Source: Clostridiales bacterium
GTDB taxonomy: Bacteria > Bacillota > Clostridia > Christensenellales > Pumilibacteraceae
Reading direction: 5' to 3'
Length of the DNA: 46,565 nucleotides
NCBI GenBank assembly: GCA_022511445.1
Contig: JAFLVE010000110.1
Location: 1-46,565, forward strand
Below the pieces are notes generated by a model. The model was given only the letters and a program-made list of their open reading frames with translations, ran no database searches and was not told where the DNA came from. Shown here piece after piece: positions 14,405 to 21,676 of this stretch. Every line of letters begins with the position of its first letter. The stretch's first letter is position 1. The position numbers and the translations under genes were made by a program.

Positions 14405-16792
14405 TCAGAATTTAACTTCGATTGTTACGGGTTTGTTTGCCGCAAGCTTAAGTCCGATAAGCAAGCCGCGCGTGTCGTCGAACTTTTCGGCGTCCACCTT
14501 TTTAGGCGCTTTTGCGGTTTTGGGGAACTGAACGTCCACCTTTGTTGCGCGCTTTGCTTTAAGCTTAACGACAAGCGTGCCGCGCGAAACGTCCCATTCG
14601 AGCGAGGATACTTCCACCTTTGCGCGAGTCTGGAAGCCCGTCAGCGCGCCCTTGCCTATGCCCGCACAGATTGCGGGGAGCAACGATATCGTGTCGGGCG
14701 TGGACTGAACGAGAGATTCCTGTATCGCGCCGGTAACGATAAGGTTGACGTACGGCACGGGTTGAGCCCAGGTCGATTTTTTGCCGCTGCCCATACCGCG
14801 CCAATCGGCGTCGGCAAAGATAAGATTGTTCATAGCCATGCCGCGGACAAGCGCGTTTATGCAGTCGTAAACGTTGTCGCCGTCGCCAAGTCTTGCAAAA
14901 ACCTGCGCATACCTTGCAAGCGCGTCGGCATTCATATTGCTTCGCGCGGTCTGCGACTTTTTGCGCGCCGTATTTAACAGCGCCTTATTAAGCTCAAGGT
15001 TGTCGCGGCTACGGTAGTCGGGATAAACGGGATAGTAAAGCGCGAGCGAAGGCGATTCGGCGTTATCGGTGCACTTGTCGTCAATATACTCGCTTAGCGT
15101 TCCGTCGGGGTTGTACTTAAACGGAGGAAGCTTTTTAAGCATATCCTTCCATTTCATAACCTCGGACTTGTTCATGTTTGCGCTCTCGGAGCCTTCGATA
15201 AGGTTTTTGAGCAAGTTTCTGGCTATTGCAAAGTCGACCGTCGCGTTTTTGGCTATTGCGTGCTCCTCGCCCGTGCCGGTAAGGTTGCCGGCTGTGGTAA
15301 ACGGCGAGTACGACGGAGACGACTCGTAATATTTAAGGTCTACAAGCTTAAAGAACTCCTCGTAGAATGTCGCCGCCTCTTTCATAAACGGCAGTGCGCG
15401 GTTTTTGAGGAATTTTTGGTCGTCGGTATAAAGCGCATAATCGTAAAACAGATTGCCGAGCCAGCCCGCAACGCCGGTAAAGTGAATCATTGATTCGTAC
15501 ACCTCGCCGGGGTAACCCGTCGAGGGCGAAGTCGTGTACGGCACGAATATTCCGCGGCAGCCGTAAAGGCGCGTCGAGTTATATTTAAGCATCTGCATAA
15601 TGCCTTCGTAAAGGCTGAATACGCTTTCCGCAAACTCGCAAAGGTTGCCCGTTTGCGTCATATCGTACGCCGCTTGGAGGCTTCCCGCGGCGTTAATCTG
15701 CGCGAGGACGGCCTTGTAATCGCCGCACCAAAGCCCGTACGGCGCGAAAGGCCGCGCGTCGGGACGGGAGCCAGTTATCATAAGGTATCTGCCGTAAGCC
15801 CAAAGCTTTTCAAGAAGCGCGGGATCGGTCTCGCCGGACTTAACCGTTTTCACAACGGAGTCATCCACAAAATCCTCTCTGTTCGCGCAACCGAAATCAA
15901 GCTCGGCGGTAAAGAACAGTTTTTGATGAAGCGTTTGATGCTCTTTAAGAAGCTTGTCGTACGGAAGCTTAATGTCGGCAATGGCGGCTTTACCCTCCTT
16001 CCATGCCTTTTCGTGCGGCGTTTCGATAAACGGCTTAATGATGACGATAATTCTGTCCGCGCCGGTTACCATAAGTCCGCCGTCTACGGGCTCTTGCTTA
16101 CCCGACATAAACTTGACTTGAGCGACAGCGCCGAAGTCGGAGCCCGACGACGAGCGAGCGGAGTAATACAGCCAATAGTTTTCGCTCTTTACGTTAACGT
16201 TTTCGGGCATGGCGCTTATCGCGACGGGGGTACGCGCATTAAACTTGTCGTGCGTTTCGAGCTTAAGGAAGCAGTTTATATTTTTCTGACCCGTGCGGGT
16301 TATCTCGTAGACGATTATATCTCGGGCACGCGATACAAAGGTATTGCGGGTAAAGCGAGTCGCGCCGTCCTTAAATGTGACCGACGCTTCCGCGCTTTCC
16401 ATATCGAGCTCGCGCGAATATTCTTTAACGGTATGGTCGAGCTGCATTTTAACTACAAAGTCAAGGAGCGGCAACGGGTACGAAAGCTGCGGACGGTACC
16501 CTTTTTTGATAAGCTCCGTGGAAAGCATTTTTTCGGCACCGAGAAAATCCCCTTCGTCTATCTTTTTGCGAACATCCTTTACCTTGTCGGAAACGTCCTG
16601 CAAAACGGAGTCCTTGCCCTGCCACCACAAATCGCCGTGCGTAAGCATAACAACATCCTCGGCGGCGCCGCCGTAAACAGACGCGCCGAGTACGCCGTTA
16701 CCGAGCGGAATCGCCTCGCGCCACTGACTGCCCCACCAGGACGAGGGCTGCGAAAACTTAAGAATATTCTTCGGTTTGCGTGCTGATGCCAT
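14405..16792 (-). CDS. GH95-like glycoside hydrolase, cytoplasmic, with altered active-site motifs
   Basis: A 795-residue protein with the layout of family GH95 (alpha-L-fucosidases and alpha-L-galactosidases). The N-terminal domain has WREAIPLGNGVLGASVYGG, followed by THGDLWW (residues 24-57), and the (alpha/alpha)6 barrel begins at LWAYGRYLMITGSRP near 330. No signal peptide is present, so it should act in the cytoplasm on imported sugars. Two motifs differ from characterised enzymes as I remember them. The Asn-X-Asn pair near the active site reads QIN (365-367), and the PSxSPE motif with the acid Glu reads PSYSPF (493-498). It may therefore have another catalytic set-up or substrate, or be inactive. 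ATG 16792 follows AGAGGT and its own promoter. Confidence 0.75.
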   Translation of the reverse strand: MASARKPKNILKFSQPSSWWGSQWREAIPLGNGVLGASVYGGAAEDVVMLTHGDLWWQGKDSVLQDVSDKVKDVRKKIDEGDFLGAEKMLSTELIKKGYRPQLSYPLPLLDFVVKMQLDHTVKEYSRELDMESAEASVTFKDGATRFTRNTFVSRARDIIVYEITRTGQKNINCFLKLETHDKFNARTPVAISAMPENVNVKSENYWLYYSARSSSGSDFGAVAQVKFMSGKQEPVDGGLMVTGADRIIVIIKPFIETPHEKAWKEGKAAIADIKLPYDKLLKEHQTLHQKLFFTAELDFGCANREDFVDDSVVKTVKSGETDPALLEKLWAYGRYLMITGSRPDARPFAPYGLWCGDYKAVLAQINAAGSLQAAYDMTQTGNLCEFAESVFSLYEGIMQMLKYNSTRLYGCRGIFVPYTTSPSTGYPGEVYESMIHFTGVAGWLGNLFYDYALYTDDQKFLKNRALPFMKEAATFYEEFFKLVDLKYYESSPSYSPFTTAGNLTGTGEEHAIAKNATVDFAIARNLLKNLIEGSESANMNKSEVMKWKDMLKKLPPFKYNPDGTLSEYIDDKCTDNAESPSLALYYPVYPDYRSRDNLELNKALLNTARKKSQTARSNMNADALARYAQVFARLGDGDNVYDCINALVRGMAMNNLIFADADWRGMGSGKKSTWAQPVPYVNLIVTGAIQESLVQSTPDTISLLPAICAGIGKGALTGFQTRAKVEVSSLEWDVSRGTLVVKLKAKRATKVDVQFPKTAKAPKKVDAEKFDDTRGLLIGLKLAANKPVTIEVKF

Positions 16793-16829
16793 TTATTCGA
16801 CCTCTGTTAAATAGGTATTTTTCGATAAA

Positions 16830-16859
16830 ATTATATCACATAGTTTTTGTATTTGTCCA
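16830..16859 (-). promoter_or_regulatory. promoter of the GH95-like gene
   Basis: TGGACA (16854-16859, minus strand) and TATAAT (16830-16835) with an 18-base spacer, 38 bases upstream of the ATG. Two direct copies of CGACAAA (16867-16873 and 16880-16886, 13 bases apart) lie just upstream of the -35 box and could be an activator site. The rest of the 285-base gap holds only the next gene's terminator and a short GCGCC/GGCGC palindrome near 17000. Confidence 0.55.
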
Positions 16860-17019
16860 CTATTCACGACAAATTTATGCGACAAAAATACGATTTTCCA
16901 TAAAAAATACCCATTTTTTACCCGTATTTTTCGTTTTAAGGGCTTTTGCGCCTCGGACGAGCGTTTTGACTAAGCAAAAAACCTCCTAATTTTTGCACAG
17001 CGCCGCCGGCGCATTCCCA

Positions 17020-17054
17020 ATAAAAAACGGCGCCGCACAGTGTGCAAAGCGCCG
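17020..17054 (-). terminator. terminator of the M28-like membrane protein gene
   Basis: On the minus strand CGGCGC (17049-17054) pairs with GCGCCG (17028-17033) around a 15-base loop and is followed by TTTTTTATT. It lies 23 bases after the stop. Confidence 0.8.
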
Positions 17055-17077
17055 AATTTTATTGGTTGAAATCGGTT

Positions 17078-19972
17078 TTAGAGCGAGAACGTTGCCTTAA
17101 GAACTATGCCTCCGCGGAGGTTGTTCCAAAGCTCCGTGCCGCTGTAATATTGCTCGATATAAGCGCGGTCGGAAAGGTTTTCAAACGGTCTGTTGGCTGT
17201 CCCGTTGATTATGAACGAGTTTTGTTCCTCGTACTGAATCGTCGACGGACGGCTGCCCTCGAACTGTATTCTAAACGAATCCAAACCGTACGGCAAGCGC
17301 AGAACAATGGTATCGACCTTGTCAAAGCTGTATTCGTACTTGTTATTCTCGCTGTCCCTATTGTCGGTAATCTTAATCTTTGTTACGCCCTTGGCGGAAG
17401 GAATGGTGAGCGTAACAACCGAGCGAGAGCCCTCGAAAGTCGTCACTTGATATCCGTCGGATACGCTTGTAATGTTCGGCTCTTTATCGATAATCTCGGT
17501 AGAAACGTCGTTAACCTCTTTTGTGTACATGCCGAGCTCGGAATCCCACACAAGGTCGTCGATTGCGTAGCGCGCGTACTTATAGGTAATAAGGTCGCCC
17601 ACTATAAGGCGCTGAGAAATAGATCCGCCCGCCGACTTGGTCCACTCGTACACGATGGAGTTGTTGTAAATGGACGAGGCGTACGCGTTGGGCGACGTAA
17701 CGGTCTGACCGAACGTTGCACCGAAGCCGCCCGAAAGAAGAGCGATAACGACAGCCACAACCGTAACGAGCGAAATGCCGAAGTAGTTTTTGTAGTTTAC
17801 GGGCACCTTTTCGTTTTCCACGCGGCGCACGGTCCTTTCGGTAAACTTGCCTTTTTTGGCGCGGTCCTCTACCCTCTCGGTAACGGTGCGCTCGACGCGG
17901 CGAGTGCGCATGGGAAGCTTTTTGGCGATCTTATCGAAGAACACAACCGAGCGGTCGAGGTACGGTACTGCGGAGCCGAGCATTGCAACAAAGACAAGCA
18001 TTACAACGGGAAGCAGGTACAGCGGCCAAAGCGTCGAGAGCGTCGTTATGGTGGACACGGTCAAAGGCAGAGTGATAAGCACGGGAAGAACAAACGGGAA
18101 CAGTCTGTCCATGCCGTAGCCGAACTTATCCTTAAACTTTTTGTTGAGGCAGACCGTAACAAGGAGCACCGCCGCCATCAAAAGTCCGAGCCAGGAAACA
18201 ACGTAGGAATACGCGGGGGCGGCAAAGCCGAGCACCGCGCCGATAAGCGCTACAAGAAGCGCGTTGCCTCTTACAGTATCGGACGAGGTTACCTTAAACA
18301 GCTTCTTGTAAACGGACGTAAAGCCGAACGCCGAAGCGAATGCGATAAGAAGTGACGCAATGAGTATTCCAACGTTAAAGTATCTTACCTGCACTATCGC
18401 ATGTATGGGCAGCACGCCGAAGCCCGTAAGCATAAGCGTTACAAGGAAGTACGCCGCAAACATCGCGACAATCGAGCTTACGAACACGAGGAAACCGACG
18501 CCGACCGCAACAAGCATGCGGTACAGCGAGAAGGTCTTTTTGGTGGCGGTAAGAGCAATAGCCGCAATGATAAGGACGAGCGTTATTGCCGCAATAACGT
18601 ACGCGGCGATATTGTCGTAAGCAACCGTGCCCCAATCGAAGTACGAGAAGAACACGAGCTTGTTGTCGTTCAGTTTGAACTCTTTCTCGGTCTCGCCCGC
18701 AAACTCGAGGTAGTTTTTAAGGAAGTCGCTCATCATGCGGACGGAGGAGTTGGAAAGCGCGGAATAGTTATCCGCAGGCGACTGCGCGTTATTGAGGTTG
18801 CCCAAAAGCGCAACCTGAACTACCGGTATATCCGCATACTTAAACGCGTCGACGGCGTATGCGTTTTTCATTTCGGCAGGGATTGCTCCCGCAGCTATCG
18901 AGGAGTTATACGCAGTTCCGGAAAGCGAGGCGTATTGGTTAAAGTAATCAAGCCCTGCGCCCGTTGCGTCCGTTACGGCAAGCGTGCCGCCGTTTCCGTA
19001 CGCCTCGAGATTGACCGCCGCCTTAGCGCGCGACACTACGTTATCGAGTCCCGTGAATACGTCTACAAACGCGTACGTACCGTACGCATAATCCATATCC
19101 TCGGTAAAGACGACAACGATATCGTTTTTGGGGATAGCGCCCGAGTTGACGTAATCTATAAGCGACTCGAGCGCGGCGCCTACAAATCCCGCAAGCGCGG
19201 CCTCGGTCGAATCGGCGCGACTGTCGTAGCGCACCGTGATTATAACGGACTCCGACGACTTGCCGAGCCTTGTCGCACGGGACGGAATGGCGGCGACTAT
19301 ATCGGTAATTTCCTTACCCGCCGAATATACTGGTATGGAGTGTCTTGCTTGCAGCATGGACGTAGGAGCTTCTACAAGCCTCGTCACCGTGGGTATGGGT
19401 GCGCCGCTCGCTTTTGCCCAGTCTGTCGTGATAAAAAGCTCTTGCTCTTCCTTGCTGTCGGGATCGGTCTTTTCGTCCTTAACCTGATCGACCTCGGAGA
19501 AGGAGCTTTGGGTAAGCTCGCCGACTATATAATCGGCGACGGTCGACGCGCCGACAGACGACAAATCCGACCTATCCACGCCTATCGTTTTGGCATGCTC
19601 GAAAACGCGGGTGTAGTAATCGTCGTCATACGCCTTGGGGCTGAAACCGCAAAGCGCGTCGACAACCGAAAACACCGTCATCACGACGATTAAAACGATA
19701 ACGAGCGGAAAATATATCCGCTTGAACATAGCGTTCATCGTGCCCTTTTGAGTGGGAGCCGCTTTTACGGGCTTATTGACCGCGGTCTTGGCGGGCTTCG
19801 CCTCTTCGACCGTTTCGGGCTTCGACTCACTCTCCGTATCGGGAGTAGCATTCGTCTCGGTAGCCGCGTCCTCCGACGGAGCGCTCGATTGCGATTCGGT
19901 TACGCTCTCCTCTGCGGGCGCATCCGCTTCGGTCGGGACGGACTCGTTGATTTTTTCTTCCTCGTTACTCAT
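17078..19972 (-). CDS. large membrane protein with a degenerate M28 peptidase domain
   Basis: A 964-residue protein laid out like ER metallopeptidase 1/Fxna-type M28 proteins. It has a low-complexity acidic N-terminus (1-75), one helix (about 86-108), an outer M28-like domain (about 115-425), about eight further helices (about 452-750) and a C-terminal outer domain. The M28 fold is recognisable from NLEAYGNGG (321-329) and the order of segments, but the metal ligands are gone. The HxD motif reads RYD (248-250), the second Asp region reads EAALAGF, the Glu-Glu pair reads ED (291-292), and the C-terminal YHT reads QSP (397-399). It is therefore probably not an active aminopeptidase. Start ATG 19972 has GGAG eight bases upstream. 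Single gene with its own terminator. Confidence 0.7.
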   Translation of the reverse strand: MSNEEEKINESVPTEADAPAEESVTESQSSAPSEDAATETNATPDTESESKPETVEEAKPAKTAVNKPVKAAPTQKGTMNAMFKRIYFPLVIVLIVVMTVFSVVDALCGFSPKAYDDDYYTRVFEHAKTIGVDRSDLSSVGASTVADYIVGELTQSSFSEVDQVKDEKTDPDSKEEQELFITTDWAKASGAPIPTVTRLVEAPTSMLQARHSIPVYSAGKEITDIVAAIPSRATRLGKSSESVIITVRYDSRADSTEAALAGFVGAALESLIDYVNSGAIPKNDIVVVFTEDMDYAYGTYAFVDVFTGLDNVVSRAKAAVNLEAYGNGGTLAVTDATGAGLDYFNQYASLSGTAYNSSIAAGAIPAEMKNAYAVDAFKYADIPVVQVALLGNLNNAQSPADNYSALSNSSVRMMSDFLKNYLEFAGETEKEFKLNDNKLVFFSYFDWGTVAYDNIAAYVIAAITLVLIIAAIALTATKKTFSLYRMLVAVGVGFLVFVSSIVAMFAAYFLVTLMLTGFGVLPIHAIVQVRYFNVGILIASLLIAFASAFGFTSVYKKLFKVTSSDTVRGNALLVALIGAVLGFAAPAYSYVVSWLGLLMAAVLLVTVCLNKKFKDKFGYGMDRLFPFVLPVLITLPLTVSTITTLSTLWPLYLLPVVMLVFVAMLGSAVPYLDRSVVFFDKIAKKLPMRTRRVERTVTERVEDRAKKGKFTERTVRRVENEKVPVNYKNYFGISLVTVVAVVIALLSGGFGATFGQTVTSPNAYASSIYNNSIVYEWTKSAGGSISQRLIVGDLITYKYARYAIDDLVWDSELGMYTKEVNDVSTEIIDKEPNITSVSDGYQVTTFEGSRSVVTLTIPSAKGVTKIKITDNRDSENNKYEYSFDKVDTIVLRLPYGLDSFRIQFEGSRPSTIQYEEQNSFIINGTANRPFENLSDRAYIEQYYSGTELWNNLRGGIVLKATFSL

Positions 19973-20068
19973 TATATCTCCAAATGGCTATAATTATAGG
20001 TATACGATTATTTTACCATACTTAAAAGATTATTACAATCATTTTGCGGCGTTTTCGAAAATTTTATC

Positions 20069-20097
20069 TTGACAAACTTTTTCGGCGAATATATACT
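20069..20097 (+). promoter_or_regulatory. promoter of the WYL regulator gene
   Basis: Consensus TTGACA (20069-20074) and TATACT (20092-20097) with the ideal 17-base spacer. The expected start near 20104 gives a 25-base leader to ATG 20129. The TTG of the -35 box happens to open an in-frame extension, which should not be mistaken for the start codon. Confidence 0.75.
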
Positions 20098-20128
20098 TAT
20101 TTCATTACAAAGACGGAATTATTCATTT

Positions 20129-21055
20129 ATGCCCCAAAGTACCGTATTTTCCATACTTATGATACTGCTCGCAAAGCGCAAGGTGTCGCGCGACTACCTT
20201 GCGGAACGCTTTTCCGTGAGCAAACGCACTGTGTCACGGTACCTATCAACCCTCGCCGACGCGGGAATCCCCATCGAATCAATCCCCGGCGTAAACGGCG
20301 GAGTATGTATTGCCGACGACTTTATGCTCGATAAAACCGTTCTGTCGGACGCCGAATCGGTGCGGATTCGCGACGCGCTCGAGCGCACCTCCGCCGCCTA
20401 CGGCGACAAGGTTAATACCGCGATAATAGAAAAGCTCGACTGCCTTAACAAGTCGAAGGAAACGGACAGCTTCGCCATAAAGCAGGACGACCTTTACATC
20501 GACTGCGACTACAACCAAGCGGAAAAGCTTAAGCCCAAAATAAGACTTCTCTCCCAAGCGATACGGGAGTGCCGCGTATGCGACATAAAATACACCGACG
20601 CGCGCGGAATCGTTTCTTACCGCAAAATAGAGCCGCACACGCTCGTGTTTAAAAACGGCGCGTGGTACATCTACGCTATGTGCGATCTTCGCGGCGACTT
20701 CAGACTGTTCAAGCTGCTTAGAATAAGCGATATCAGGCTTACAAGCCAAAGCTTTGTAAGGCGCACGGGCAATCTTACCGAAAAGCTCGAGCTCGAATAT
20801 TACAACGAGGTGTACACCGATATAGAATTCGAGTTCTTCCCCGCCGTACAAGAGAGCGTAATCGATTGGCTTGGCGAAGGCGCCGTATCCGAGCGCGGCA
20901 CAAAGCTTGTAGCCTCCGCCGAGGTCCCGCTTAACTCCTCGCTTTACAAGCGGCTTTTGTCCTACGGCTCGTCTATAAAAATTCTCGCCCCCGCGGAAAT
21001 CCGAGAACGCCTTATAGAAGAAGCAAAGCTCATGCTCGGTAAATACGTAGATTGA
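20129..21055 (+). CDS. YafY-type transcriptional regulator (HTH + WYL domain)
   Basis: A DNA-binding regulator of 308 residues. The N-terminal helix-turn-helix is clear: LLAKRKVSRDYLAERFSVSK then RTVSRYLSTLADAGIPIES, ending in the GVNGGVCI wing (residues about 11-67). A WYL ligand-binding domain follows at about 140-225, with IKYTDARGIVSYRKIEPHTL and a WYIYAMCD core in place of the usual WYL triad. ATG 20129 (MPQSTVFSIL) is preferred over the upstream in-frame TTG because that TTG is the -35 box. The ribosome site is weak (GACGGA). Family members respond to nucleotides, single-stranded DNA or metabolites; the target here is unknown. It is divergent from the M28-like gene with about 96 bases between the transcripts. 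Confidence 0.85.
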   Translation: MPQSTVFSILMILLAKRKVSRDYLAERFSVSKRTVSRYLSTLADAGIPIESIPGVNGGVCIADDFMLDKTVLSDAESVRIRDALERTSAAYGDKVNTAIIEKLDCLNKSKETDSFAIKQDDLYIDCDYNQAEKLKPKIRLLSQAIRECRVCDIKYTDARGIVSYRKIEPHTLVFKNGAWYIYAMCDLRGDFRLFKLLRISDIRLTSQSFVRRTGNLTEKLELEYYNEVYTDIEFEFFPAVQESVIDWLGEGAVSERGTKLVASAEVPLNSSLYKRLLSYGSSIKILAPAEIRERLIEEAKLMLGKYVD

Positions 21056-21164
21056 GCTTGCGTTTTTCTATTCCGACGAAACAAGCCGCTAACTTTTTAA
21101 GCGATAGAAAGCAATCGACTTTATCCCGCCGCATAATCACGCAATACTTTCGCATACTAAACAT

Positions 21165-21398
21165 ATGGAAGAAAAGCACGATTATCACGACACGATAGAG
21201 CAAGCAAAGGATTTGGAGTCCGCCCACATAGAGGAGGCAAAAAGGCGCGACGCGGAGCTTGCGTTCGAGACTCTTGCCGCGGCAACGTCTATGGGTATGT
21301 TCGGATCGGACCAACAAGTAGCCGCGCTTATAGAACTCGAGCTTGCAAAACAGCTCTCCCGCCGCCTCTCTATCAATTCGGATACCGACGAGGAATAA
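21165..21398 (+). CDS. small acidic helical protein, unknown
   Basis: A 77-residue ORF following the WYL gene by 109 bases. The product is charged and predicted to be all helix: MEEKHDYHDTIEQAKDLE, then AHIEEAKRRDAELAFETLAA and a leucine-rich LIELELAKQLSRRLSI. The third-position base pattern looks like that of neighbouring genes, which favours real coding. No clear ribosome site or promoter is visible, and there is no family I recognise. An antisense ORF overlaps it but looks less gene-like. Treat as a probable but unproven small gene. Confidence 0.45.
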   Translation: MEEKHDYHDTIEQAKDLESAHIEEAKRRDAELAFETLAAATSMGMFGSDQQVAALIELELAKQLSRRLSINSDTDEE

Positions 21399-21448
21399 GC
21401 CGCCGTCGAAAAAATTTTAAAAACGGTCCGTATACCCTGTTAATTTTC

Positions 21449-21478
21449 TTGACAAAGCGGCCGCAAGTGTTTTATATT
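21449..21478 (+). promoter_or_regulatory. promoter of the small RNA at 21485
   Basis: TTGACA (21449-21454) is fully consensus; TATATT (21473-21478) follows after 18 bases. The predicted start is near 21485, with no protein gene downstream on this strand. Confidence 0.6.
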
Positions 21479-21484
21479 TTACTA

Positions 21485-21554
21485 AAGCGTGGGGAGGAAG
21501 AGTGGAAGATTCCTCTTTGTGCTTGCTTCAACCGTCCATTTCGGGCGGTTTTTT
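21485..21554 (+). ncRNA. candidate small RNA, about 70 bases, own promoter and terminator
   Basis: Between a strong promoter and a strong terminator lies a transcript of only about 70 bases. An outer stem AAGC/GCTT (21485-21488 with 21521-21524) encloses a hairpin GAGGAA/TTCCTC (21494-21499 with 21510-21515) with a purine-rich loop, followed by the terminator stem. It lacks the conserved parts of SRP, 6S, tmRNA and RNase P RNA. A purine-rich GGGGAGGA (21491-21498) resembles a ribosome site and could open a 33-codon GTG ORF (21502-21603), but that ORF runs through the terminator. A regulatory RNA is more likely than a peptide gene. Both are inference. Confidence 0.5.
21531..21554 (+). terminator. 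terminator of the small RNA
   Basis: ACCGTCC (21531-21537) pairs with GGGCGGT (21543-21549), with one G-U pair and a 5-base loop, and runs into six T bases. A second hairpin without a T run, ACGGTAA/TTACCGT (21557-21577), follows at once. Confidence 0.8.
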
Positions 21555-21626
21555 GTACGGTAAAAACAAGTTACCGTGCAGTTATAATTCCGTTTGCATA
21601 TAATATGTTACAATCTTATTAAAGCG

Positions 21627-21666
21627 TTGCCGACGATAGAGGCGACAAGCTTGGCGCCGTCGGCAA
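21627..21666 (-). terminator. possible terminator of the LRR gene
   Basis: A nine-base perfect stem TTGCCGACG/CGTCGGCAA (21627-21635 with 21658-21666) starts 11 bases after the LRR stop on the minus strand. The trailing T run is weak (CTTTAATAAG), so termination may be partial. Confidence 0.45.
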
Positions 21667-21676
21667 AACGACCGTT

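Noticed and set aside
15653-16786. 377-codon plus-strand ORF opposite the GH95-like gene
   Set aside because: Antisense shadow without a ribosome site or recognisable domain.
17042-19693. Long plus-strand ORFs (430-440 codons) opposite the M28-like gene
   Set aside because: They are antisense shadows made of Arg/His/Tyr-rich low-quality sequence; the minus-strand frame has clear domains, a ribosome site and a terminator.
20069-20128. Upstream in-frame TTG extension of the WYL regulator
   Set aside because: The TTG is part of the -35 box TTGACA, so the codons up to 20128 lie in the promoter and the start of the transcript.
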